This document shows, piece after piece, positions 53,572 to 60,961 of a stretch of DNA of 64,000 nucleotides (the stretch's first letter is position 1; each line of letters opens with the position of its first letter). This DNA comes from Gramella sp. MT6 (GTDB taxonomy: Bacteria > Bacteroidota > Bacteroidia > Flavobacteriales > Flavobacteriaceae), in contig NZ_CP048410.1 of the NCBI RefSeq assembly GCF_019357415.1, positions 1,240,001 through 1,304,000 of the forward strand, written 5' to 3'. A program made the position numbers and the translations under genes. The notes beneath the pieces were generated by a model. The model saw only the letters and a list, made by a program, of their open reading frames with translations, did no database searches and was not told where the DNA came from.

Positions 53572-55893
53572 CTAGTCTTTTATCTTGATCGTTTTCTTTA
53601 AAATAGTAGCATCATTCAATACGAAAGGTCTTGGGATAATCCCATCCGGACGTTCTTTGACCTTTAAATCCTTATTTCCAATAAGATCGTATGCCGACTC
53701 ATAAAGTACGAATTCTGGTAGATCTCCTTTCTCAACACTGAATTCAATTCTCAAAGTATCCATGTTTGAGGCATAATAGGTCAATAAACGTTCTTTCCAT
53801 CGCCTTTTGAACATATGAAAAGCATTTTCCCCCAGGTAAACTTCTTCAGCTTCAAGACCATTTACTTTGAATTCTTTAAAATCGACATCCTTAATCTCAA
53901 AAAGTTCCATTCTGTTAATGGTTCTATTTGGTGCGATTTTCAGTAAATAACTTTGAAGGTCCAGGCTATCTTTCCCGGTTTCTTCAATTATCACCCCAGG
54001 TTCAGGAATATTGATGGCTGGAGCTTCCGCTTTAAAAGTAAAGTTACTACCATATTTACTGCTGAAATTAGATTCTGTATGAGAACTTTCCCTAGCATCT
54101 TCCCCAAAATATTCTGAGGTCCACTCATCTGGCATATGATCATAAGAATACCAGGTAGAGGTATTCTGGTCCAGGTCCTTAAGATATACCAGACTATCTG
54201 GTTTAGGTCTTTCTACGCTGAATTCTGAATAATAATGCGATACGAATATAAGAACATTAAAAACCAGAAAGCAAAGAACGGCAAATGATTTTAGTCTTCT
54301 GAAATATCCAAAAAGTGGGAGGAAAAAGAAGAATAACAAACTTGTTAATATTCCCGTCGCAAAAAGCATTTTCAAGCCAAGGGCTACGGGGAGGCTCCAG
54401 ATAAATGGAAGAAGTATGAATATAGACGGGACTGAAAGTAAAACCATCAGGATCCTGTTTGGTTTTTCCTGTCGTATCATAACAAAGAGCTGCAATAACC
54501 CGAAATATACCGGAATGATAAAATAAGAAGCTCCTTTTAGATAAACAGATAGAAGTGCGCAAAGCCCAAGCCAGATGGCCAATGGAGCTACAAAAACGGA
54601 AGCTGTTCTGAGGCTTCGACGTAAAAGGTGATAAATAATAAAGCAAACAGCCAGACTAAGAAAAATAGCTATGGCAATATATAGGTAACCATTATAGGTA
54701 AAGCCGTGTTCCATTTCAGAATACTCCGGATATATGAAAAGGCAGAATTTCCAGAATGCCCAAACCAATAAGCCTGAAGATATAAGACTTAATATAACCG
54801 GAATAAAACCTTTTAAAATCCCTATGAAATTGAGACTCTCTCGTTTCAGACCGTAGATAACCAGGATAATAAAAATAATTATAGCCAGGATGAGCATTGG
54901 GTTGATCCAGTCGAAGGGATATTTTACAAATTCTCCAAAGGGTAAAGAAAAGTAAATTAGGTCACGATCGCTCGAAAGGCTCGTTATGTCTTCATTACTG
55001 AAATAATTTAAAAGCGGCATCAAGTAACTTCCCTGGTGCGCCAGTGTTTCTTTATCAAGATTTTCAGGGATATCATTGGCGGTATGATAATCAAAATGAT
55101 CATCTATAAAGGCGAAATTATAACCATTAATATTGGCCTGCTCTCTAAGAACCGTGAGATCTGTGTCGTTTGGCAGCATCTTGTAAATGCTGTATGCTAG
55201 TGAATTGGTAACCGGGTATTCTGTGCCAGCTTTTTCAAAAGCCTCGATAAGGCGGGCATTCTTACCATTAGTTTCGAGAAGCATAAATGGATTACCGCCA
55301 CTTCCGCGGGCTTCAAAATTCAATGCAAGTGCTACATCTTCGGCCCAGGGATGATCCTCAATAAAAAGGCCTGCCCCGTTCAGACCTAATTCTTCAGCGT
55401 CGGTAAAAAGAAGAATAATGTCATTTTTATGGGATGTATCTTTCTCGAGAAATGCCCTTATCCCTTCTAAGATCGTCGCTACTCCGCTGCCTGCGTCGCT
55501 TGCTCCATTAGAGGAATGCATGGCAGAATCATAATGGGTCATCAAAACCAAAGCCTTACCGTCACCCGTACCTTCTATCCTGGAAAGTATGTTTTGCGGT
55601 TTTGCCATAACCCCGTTCTTATTTAAATAATATCCTTCCTGGGTTTGCACTTCCAGACCCATATTCTGAAGCTGATCTACGATATAATTCCTGACCTTGC
55701 TGTGAGCGGGACTTCCAAGATAATGTGGTTCCTGCGCAATCGCTTCTACATGATCAAAGGCTCTGGAGGTAGAAAATTGCGTTAATGAACCGGTTTCATT
55801 GGGTTCAAAATCTGGCTGGTCAAAATTGAAATTGAGCCATACCGCCAGTATAATTAGTAGAAATGCGATGAGGCCGGTTAGTCGGTTATTCAT
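53572..55893 (-). CDS. M28 family membrane metallopeptidase
   Basis: The 773-residue protein has one N-terminal helix (5-22), an M28 zinc aminopeptidase domain (about 35-300) and a block of about eight transmembrane helices (about 325-565), then a soluble C-terminal part (about 575-773). Zinc and catalytic residues can be seen: THYDSAMHS near 118, SDAGSG near 136, DAEELGLNG near 165, NFEARGSGG near 193 and DHFDYHTAND near 266. The peptidase domain probably faces the periplasm. The layout resembles vacuolar PFF1-type M28 proteins. The substrate is unknown. Confidence 0.87.
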   Translation of the reverse strand: MNNRLTGLIAFLLIILAVWLNFNFDQPDFEPNETGSLTQFSTSRAFDHVEAIAQEPHYLGSPAHSKVRNYIVDQLQNMGLEVQTQEGYYLNKNGVMAKPQNILSRIEGTGDGKALVLMTHYDSAMHSSNGASDAGSGVATILEGIRAFLEKDTSHKNDIILLFTDAEELGLNGAGLFIEDHPWAEDVALALNFEARGSGGNPFMLLETNGKNARLIEAFEKAGTEYPVTNSLAYSIYKMLPNDTDLTVLREQANINGYNFAFIDDHFDYHTANDIPENLDKETLAHQGSYLMPLLNYFSNEDITSLSSDRDLIYFSLPFGEFVKYPFDWINPMLILAIIIFIILVIYGLKRESLNFIGILKGFIPVILSLISSGLLVWAFWKFCLFIYPEYSEMEHGFTYNGYLYIAIAIFLSLAVCFIIYHLLRRSLRTASVFVAPLAIWLGLCALLSVYLKGASYFIIPVYFGLLQLFVMIRQEKPNRILMVLLSVPSIFILLPFIWSLPVALGLKMLFATGILTSLLFFFFLPLFGYFRRLKSFAVLCFLVFNVLIFVSHYYSEFSVERPKPDSLVYLKDLDQNTSTWYSYDHMPDEWTSEYFGEDARESSHTESNFSSKYGSNFTFKAEAPAINIPEPGVIIEETGKDSLDLQSYLLKIAPNRTINRMELFEIKDVDFKEFKVNGLEAEEVYLGENAFHMFKRRWKERLLTYYASNMDTLRIEFSVEKGDLPEFVLYESAYDLIGNKDLKVKERPDGIIPRPFVLNDATILKKTIKIKD

Positions 55894-56016
55894 GGAATCG
55901 GATTCAAAGGTCTTAAAGTTAAATAAGTTTTTGATTTATATACAAGGAAAATCCATAAGTAGCTGCTAATCTAAAAATCCTTATATTTAAGTAATTAAGA
56001 ATCAAAAGTTTATACT

Positions 56017-56484
56017 ATGGGTATCAAAAGTTTTATGGGGAAGCGGGCAGCGCCCGAAAAACCTGCAGAAGCACCAATTTTGGTAAAAGATTATATGGCC
56101 GAGAATCTAGTGACCTTCAGGGAACATGAAAATATCATGGATGTAATGGAAAAACTTATTAAGCATGGTATTTCAGGTGGGTGTGTGGTGAATGAAAAAA
56201 TGGAATTACTGGGTATAATTTCTGAAGGGGATTGTATGAAGCAGATCTCAGATAGCCGTTATTACAATATGCCTATGGCAGATCTAACAGTAGGGAAACG
56301 TATGCATACCAATGTTGAAACCATCGATGGGAATATGAACGTGCTGGATGCGGCGAAGAAATTCATCGAGATGAAATTTCGAAGATTTCCAATTATCGAA
56401 GATGGTCGTCTTGTAGGACAGATCAGTCAGCGAGATGTTCTAAGAGCAGCTTTAAAACTAAAAGCACACACCTGGACTTATTAG
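56017..56484 (+). CDS. CBS domain protein
   Basis: The 155-residue protein is made of two CBS motifs (about 28-82 and 92-150), with typical G-(I/M)-(I/V)-S-(E/Q)-(G/R)-D blocks (LLGIISEGDCMK and LVGQISQRDVLR). CBS pairs bind adenosine nucleotides and sense energy state. No effector domain is fused, so the partner is unknown. It abuts the convergent DUF4174-like gene without a gap. Confidence 0.87.
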   Translation: MGIKSFMGKRAAPEKPAEAPILVKDYMAENLVTFREHENIMDVMEKLIKHGISGGCVVNEKMELLGIISEGDCMKQISDSRYYNMPMADLTVGKRMHTNVETIDGNMNVLDAAKKFIEMKFRRFPIIEDGRLVGQISQRDVLRAALKLKAHTWTY

Positions 56485-56910
56485 TTAATTTTCCCTGCGC
56501 ATTTCTGCCTGTCGCATGGGCATGGAATCTATGAGATCGAATAGCTTTTTGGTCTCCAATACTTCGTTTTGCCTTAATTTAACCCCGCCATCAAGCCCTA
56601 TGAGGATCACTTCGAAACTTTCGCCTGATTTTTTCATCTTTTGATATAGGTTGGAATCCTTCCAGCCAGATTCTTCCGGAAGAACCGTCTTGTGTTTTTG
56701 AGGCAGTGATTGAATAATTAAAAGTTTTCTGTCCTTTAAGCCTATTATTTCGCTTTCTAATTCCTTCACTTGTTCCTTATATTCTTTTGAATCCTCGGCT
56801 TCAGTAAAAATGACTAAAAGCCTGTTTTCCCATTGATATTCAGAAAGTGATTGTGCAGACATAGATTTAAATGCTAAAAGGAGAAATGTAAAGATCAATA
56901 CTTTTTTCAT
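56485..56910 (-). CDS. DUF4174-like secreted protein
   Basis: The 141-residue protein has a signal peptide (MKKVLIFTFLLLAFKSMSAQ) and a thioredoxin-like body: YQWENRLLVIFTEAED near 25, EVILIGLDGGVKLRQNEVL near 100 and a C-terminal helix (LFDLIDSMPMRQAEMRR). These blocks match DUF4174. There is no CxxC, so it is unlikely to act as a thiol oxidoreductase. It lies in the same direction as the zinc-ribbon gene, 47 bases downstream. Confidence 0.78.
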   Translation of the reverse strand: MKKVLIFTFLLLAFKSMSAQSLSEYQWENRLLVIFTEAEDSKEYKEQVKELESEIIGLKDRKLLIIQSLPQKHKTVLPEESGWKDSNLYQKMKKSGESFEVILIGLDGGVKLRQNEVLETKKLFDLIDSMPMRQAEMRREN

Positions 56911-56957
56911 ATCCCTTAAGATAAGAATCGGCGGGCATTCTATATCTCAAAAAAATG

Positions 56958-57305
56958 CTAATTCCTTTTCACCAGTGCGTAAAAATCATTTTCCAGCTTT
57001 AGGTATCCCTGGTCATAAACGAAGAAATACTGGTTCCCGGTTTTGGTAACATAGATACTGGTAAAAACCTCGAAACTGAAACCTTTGGCCAGAAGCTTTG
57101 TTCTGGTCACCGAGGTTTTATCATTTGGATTCAGCTCCTCGAGAATGCGATGATTCTTTCTTAGCTGATTATTCGTATTCCTGATGAGGTTGCTACTGTC
57201 TTTATTGGCTTTATTGTGATAAGCGTTGCGGCAATAATCACTGCAAAACTTCTTATCGGTTCGGCCTATGATCTTTTCGCCACATTCCGGGCAAGATTTT
57301 TCCAT
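56958..57305 (-). CDS. Zinc-ribbon protein
   Basis: The 115-residue protein starts with a zinc ribbon (CPECGEK and FCSDYCRNAYHNK, residues 5-30) like that of DUF2116-type proteins. A helical stretch (35-60) and a beta-rich C-terminal part (70-115, with YVTKTGNQYFFVYDQGYLKL) follow. Relatives are common in flavobacteria, but the role is unknown; nucleic acid or protein binding through the ribbon is possible. Confidence 0.75.
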   Translation of the reverse strand: MEKSCPECGEKIIGRTDKKFCSDYCRNAYHNKANKDSSNLIRNTNNQLRKNHRILEELNPNDKTSVTRTKLLAKGFSFEVFTSIYVTKTGNQYFFVYDQGYLKLENDFYALVKRN

Positions 57306-57356
57306 AGTGAAATATAGGGAAAAACCTAAATACCCGGAAATAATTGGGCAATTAGC

Positions 57357-58310
57357 CTATCTGAAAACATGGGTAAGATAAATGGGCATCCATACATCTT
57401 CATAAGTACTCCTGGTGAAGGATTTTTCATCCTCTTCTATCTTAATACCGAAAGTTTCACCTTCTTCACCCACGGCAGCCTTAACTTCTACCTTCCATTC
57501 GTCATCAGATATTTTTGTTCCAGTGATTTCTCCGGTCTCGATTGGTTTTATAAAGCTGGCACTCGACAAAAGGCCTATAATCGCATTGGCATCTTCAAAA
57601 TTATCCGGATTTAAGGTGAATTCTGTCGCTCCAGGATCTATTTCAAAATATACAATTCTTGTTATCTCATCATCGGCGACTGTCTCTTCCGGATCATCGT
57701 AAGTCAGCAACTTAAAGACAAGCTTTTCTCCTGCTACCACATCTATTTCCAAGGATTCTGTATTTACATGTGATTCTTCTTCAGGTTCAATCTGCAACTT
57801 CGAATTTTCAAAAAAAGCATGATAATTCTCTAAACTTTCTCCGGTGATAAGATGGGATCTAATGTCTTTTTTGATCGTATAAATTCCGGTTTCCTCTTCA
57901 AATTCAAATTCTGCGCCCTCGATACTCAGGTCATTGATCATCGTAGTAGAGCAGCAACCTTCAGTTTGTCTTTCAGCGTCTACAGATAGGGTGAATATTT
58001 CCTCATCTCCATAAATTATGCTGTAATCACTACTTTCAGAAAAGAAGATCCTTAAAATATTACTATTGTTTTCAGTTATAAATTCATACTCTGTTTCAGC
58101 TCCTGAGGAAGTATTTATGACCTCTATTGCATCTCCAGAAATTATTGTACCGGCAATATTTTCTTCCGTTTCAATATTTACGATCTGAAAATCAAGAATA
58201 GCATCCGGCTGCGCACACAAAACAGAAGAGCAGTCGTTATCATCGTTGTTACTACAGGACTGCACTACGATTACGGCTAAAAAAAGAAGAAATTTAATTA
58301 AGGTTCGCAT
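57357..58310 (-). CDS. Lipoprotein, longer member of a tandem pair
   Basis: The 317-residue protein has a lipoprotein signal (FLLFLAVIVVQSC, lipobox VQSC). The N-terminal part is Cys-rich after the anchor (DDNDCSSVLCAQPD) and resembles secreted beta-sandwich proteins. The C-terminal part (about 190-300) resembles the downstream lipoprotein at 58345 in order of features: GEKLVF, then a YFE strand, EITGTKISDDEWKVEVKA, then a Glu-rich turn. The pair looks like a duplication with N-terminal gain or loss. The function is unknown. Confidence 0.7.
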   Translation of the reverse strand: MRTLIKFLLFLAVIVVQSCSNNDDNDCSSVLCAQPDAILDFQIVNIETEENIAGTIISGDAIEVINTSSGAETEYEFITENNSNILRIFFSESSDYSIIYGDEEIFTLSVDAERQTEGCCSTTMINDLSIEGAEFEFEEETGIYTIKKDIRSHLITGESLENYHAFFENSKLQIEPEEESHVNTESLEIDVVAGEKLVFKLLTYDDPEETVADDEITRIVYFEIDPGATEFTLNPDNFEDANAIIGLLSSASFIKPIETGEITGTKISDDEWKVEVKAAVGEEGETFGIKIEEDEKSFTRSTYEDVWMPIYLTHVFR

Positions 58311-58344
58311 AAATAAGTATTTCGGTTGATTAATAAGATTTAAA

Positions 58345-58845
58345 TTATTCGGGTTTGAAGGTTCCTGAATTTTGAATGGTTATAGTTTCAACAATTTCTC
58401 CGTCCTCTTCTATAGCGGCTTCAACATCAAAACTTATATTCCATGTATTATTACCAATCTTTTCGCCAGATATCTCTCCGTCTGTAAGCGGTCTAAAATC
58501 GGTAAAAACACAGAAACAGGATCGTCGCAAATATGCGTTGCTAATAGTAATGCCTTCATCAATTAGTCGAAAATCCTCAGTTCCTTCCTCCAGCTCGAAG
58601 TATAGATATTCATCATATCCACTATCGGCAATATCAGGATCTGCTGCTTTGCTTAAATGATATTCAAAAACCAGTTTATTTCCCGGAACGATGTCTACAA
58701 AAGTACCAAATTCTGAATTTTCTAACTCTAATTCTGAATTTCTATGTACAATATACTCTTCTTGTATTCCTCCCGAATGATCGTCTGAACTATCACAGGA
58801 TATGGCAAAAATAATTAGGGATAGAAGTAGAACTATTCTTTTCAT
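58345..58845 (-). CDS. Lipoprotein, shorter member of a tandem pair
   Basis: The 166-residue protein has the lipobox AISC (MKRIVLLLSLIIFAISC). Its body (about 50-160) runs GNKLVF, LYFELEEGTEDFRL, EISGEKIGNNTWNISFDVEA and a Glu-rich turn, the same order as in the C-terminal part of the 57357 protein. It lies 34 bases upstream of that gene on the same strand, so they are probably co-transcribed. No known family was identified. Confidence 0.7.
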   Translation of the reverse strand: MKRIVLLLSLIIFAISCDSSDDHSGGIQEEYIVHRNSELELENSEFGTFVDIVPGNKLVFEYHLSKAADPDIADSGYDEYLYFELEEGTEDFRLIDEGITISNAYLRRSCFCVFTDFRPLTDGEISGEKIGNNTWNISFDVEAAIEEDGEIVETITIQNSGTFKPE

Positions 58846-58923
58846 TGATACGGGATTTATAGAGTAGATGAGGATTTCCTGAAAAGGTTGCGTATTAAAT
58901 TGTTTTAAAATGATAATCGCGTT

Positions 58924-59214
58924 CTACTTTAGTGATCCTGATATGGTATTGTTCGTACCATTTCGCTTTTCCCTGTTTTTTGCAAAAAGATGATCTGCAT
59001 TGTGTTTCCAATGCTTTATACTTTCCAGATCTTTCCAGTAGGAAATGCTTATCCCAACTTTCTCTCTGGCCGATTCAAAACCTAAATATCCCGGTTGGAG
59101 TTTCGCTAATTCTTCCATTTTATCTGCCATTTCTGAATATCCGTCATGAGGGTTGTTCAAGATGGAAGTGAAAATAACGGCGTAATAAGGCGGTTCTGGA
59201 GTATTGGCGATCAT
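58924..59214 (-). CDS. Antibiotic biosynthesis monooxygenase-like (ABM) protein
   Basis: The 96-residue protein has the dimeric ferredoxin-like fold of the ABM family: YYAVIFTSIL at the start, MEELAKLQPGYLGFESAR in the middle and ISYWKDLESIKHWKHNADH near the end. Members include small heme-degrading and quinol monooxygenases, but many have unknown roles. Its start overlaps the methyltransferase stop by four bases (59211-59214), so the two are translated together. Confidence 0.83.
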   Translation of the reverse strand: MIANTPEPPYYAVIFTSILNNPHDGYSEMADKMEELAKLQPGYLGFESAREKVGISISYWKDLESIKHWKHNADHLFAKNREKRNGTNNTISGSLK

Positions 59215-59834
59215 GTTTTTTGAAATAGTAAACTTAAAATTCGAGGGGTTTGATTTCCATCTTCATCAAACCATTCGTTCAATTTTTTCAATTGAAAACC
59301 AGTGGAGTCGGCGGCTTCAAGGAATTCTGAAATATGATGCGTGAAAGTTTCCAGCTCTACTTTTCCTTCTTCGGAATCGAACCTGGCTTTAGAGCCTAAA
59401 TATTGTTTAAAAGGATGAAGTTCAGAAATAAAAAAGTATCCACCGGCTTTTAGTTGATTATTAGCTAAGCAAAAAATGAAATTAAGATCCTTAATGTGTT
59501 CCAGAATAAGATTACAGGTAACGAGCTCAAAATTTCCGGAAGCCCAATCCCAGGTTTTTGTGATATCTGCCTTTAAAAAGGACACATTATTTGAAGTGAT
59601 CTTCTTTTTTGCCATTTTCAGCATTTCATCTGAAAAGTCCACCGCGAGAATTTTCTCTGCTTTTGTTTGAAACCAGCTGGTGTTTTTACCGGTTCCACAA
59701 CCCAGTTCAAGGACAAAGCCGAATTCAGTATTTTCTAATACCTCCCGGGTCAGCTTCTGGTCCATGTCGCGGGTCTTGTTCTTGTTAGAATCATATTGGG
59801 AAGACCATTGATCATATGCTTTTTCGATACTCAT
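59211..59834 (-). CDS. Class I SAM-dependent methyltransferase
   Basis: The 207-residue protein has motif I VLELGCGTGKNTSWF near 42, an acidic residue at the end of strand 2 (ILAVDFSDEML), and motif LVTCNLILEHIKDL near 105. The N-terminus (YDQWSSQYD) is typical of small-molecule methyltransferases. The acceptor is unknown. It is directly after the PepSY-like gene (stop 59835, start 59834), and its stop overlaps the ABM start, so the three genes form an operon. Confidence 0.88.
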   Translation of the reverse strand: MSIEKAYDQWSSQYDSNKNKTRDMDQKLTREVLENTEFGFVLELGCGTGKNTSWFQTKAEKILAVDFSDEMLKMAKKKITSNNVSFLKADITKTWDWASGNFELVTCNLILEHIKDLNFIFCLANNQLKAGGYFFISELHPFKQYLGSKARFDSEEGKVELETFTHHISEFLEAADSTGFQLKKLNEWFDEDGNQTPRILSLLFQKT

Positions 59835-60347
59835 TTATACAAAAAGTAAAATAAGGGTTAATAAAATCCCTCCAATTGTGAAAAAAATTCCTTTTCTAAA
59901 TATTTTGGTGGATGGCATAAACATCCAGAAGGCAGAAATGACGAAGAATAAAAGGGAAAGCCCAAAAATTATATTCAAAAAGAATAAGGGACGTTTAGTG
60001 TTTGCTTTATGAAGTTTGGTTAAGCTTTCCAGGATTACCGGTAACTCCTTCACTTTATAAGTAGCAATTCCGGTAGTTTTATCCAGTTCTCCTTGTTTAA
60101 AATAGACTTTGTCAGCATCTGCTTTTTCAATTTTGAAATCACGGATCTTCAAGGTTTTACCAAGTTGCTCTTCACTTAGGTTAGAGGACACTTCTTTTTC
60201 GATAGTTTTCTCAATTTTAAAGGCATCTGTGCTTCTGAAGATCAGTACAATTCCGCTAATGGCATACATGGCCATTATTCCTGCCAGGAAAAAACCTAAA
60301 TATCTATGATATACTCTAATCTTATTACTGATCTTCCGATTATTCAT
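59835..60347 (-). CDS. PepSY-type membrane protein
   Basis: The 170-residue protein has an N-terminal helix with the block KIRVYHRYLGFFLAGIMAMYAISG, typical of PepSY-associated membrane proteins, a soluble part (about 45-115) and two further helices (about 120-142 and 150-168). Larger relatives are linked to iron uptake and ferric reduction. It leads the PepSY-methyltransferase-ABM operon. Upstream lies the nested palindrome at 60448-60478. Confidence 0.75.
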   Translation of the reverse strand: MNNRKISNKIRVYHRYLGFFLAGIMAMYAISGIVLIFRSTDAFKIEKTIEKEVSSNLSEEQLGKTLKIRDFKIEKADADKVYFKQGELDKTTGIATYKVKELPVILESLTKLHKANTKRPLFFLNIIFGLSLLFFVISAFWMFMPSTKIFRKGIFFTIGGILLTLILLFV

Positions 60348-60447
60348 ACGCTGATTTATTAAAGTTTAAAAATAATGGAATACTTCTAATTCGCCCTTTG
60401 AAGTGGACCGGGTATGAATAAATTATCTAAATAATATTAAAATTAAC

Positions 60448-60478
60448 CGTTTACAAACGTTTGCAAACGAAAGTAAAC
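60448..60478. promoter_or_regulatory. Nested palindromes, candidate LacI-type operator
   Basis: CAAACGTTTG (60454-60463, central CG) and CGTTTGCAAACG (60458-60469) are perfect overlapping palindromes, enclosed by GTTTAC (60449-60454) and GTAAAC (60473-60478). Sites with central CG and AAACGTTT are typical of LacI-family regulators. It lies between the divergent PepSY gene and ssb. Confidence 0.45.
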
Positions 60479-60578
60479 AGATACAAATACTTTCCAGACG
60501 AATAATGCTTGGAGTCGGTCACATCTTTGTCCTGTTGAAATGAACGAATGATTTTCAGCTGCAAAAAATTCTATAGTT

Positions 60579-60911
60579 ATGAGCACTTTAAGAAACACCG
60601 TACAATTGATTGGACATGTAGGTAATGATCCTGAAATAGTAAATCTTGAATCAGGAAAGAAACTGGCTAAATTTTCAGTTGCTACCAATGAGAGTTATAA
60701 GAACGCCAAAGGCGAAAAGATCACCGATACACAATGGCATAATATCGTTGCATGGGGAAAGACCGCCGAGCTTATTGAGAACTATGTGCCTAAAGGTAAG
60801 GAAGTAGGAATAGAGGGTAAGTTAACCAGCAGGAGCTATGAAGACAAAGATGGAGTGAAAAGATATATTACCGAAGTTATTTGCAACGAAATCTTACTCC
60901 TAGGTAAGTAG
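60579..60911 (+). CDS. ssb: Single-stranded DNA-binding protein, short form without acidic tail
   Basis: The 110-residue protein is the OB-fold of SSB: LRNTVQLIGHVGNDPEI at the start, KLAKFSVATNES, WHNIVAWGKTAELI near 52, and VGIEGKLTSRSYEDKDG. It ends right after the last strand (EVICNEILLLGK). The disordered linker and acidic tip (such as DDDIPF) that recruit partner proteins are missing. The housekeeping SSB is probably elsewhere; this may be a secondary, damage- or uptake-linked copy. A -7-like CATCTTTG is at 60522-60529 without a matching TTG. Confidence 0.9.
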   Translation: MSTLRNTVQLIGHVGNDPEIVNLESGKKLAKFSVATNESYKNAKGEKITDTQWHNIVAWGKTAELIENYVPKGKEVGIEGKLTSRSYEDKDGVKRYITEVICNEILLLGK

Positions 60912-60926
60912 GTGATAATATAGTAT

Positions 60927-60957
60927 AAAAAACCCCCGCTTCTCAGCGGGGGTTTTT
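60927..60957. terminator. Bidirectional terminator between ssb and the M16 peptidase
   Basis: Arms ACCCCCGCT (60932-60940) and AGCGGGGGT (60945-60953) with loop TCTC are flanked by A's on the left and T's on the right, so it can act in both directions. Confidence 0.92.
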
Positions 60958-60961
60958 CTTT

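Noticed and set aside
54257..54646. 129-codon minus-strand frame inside the M28 gene
   Set aside because: It lies in another frame of the same strand within a membrane-coding region; no independent support.
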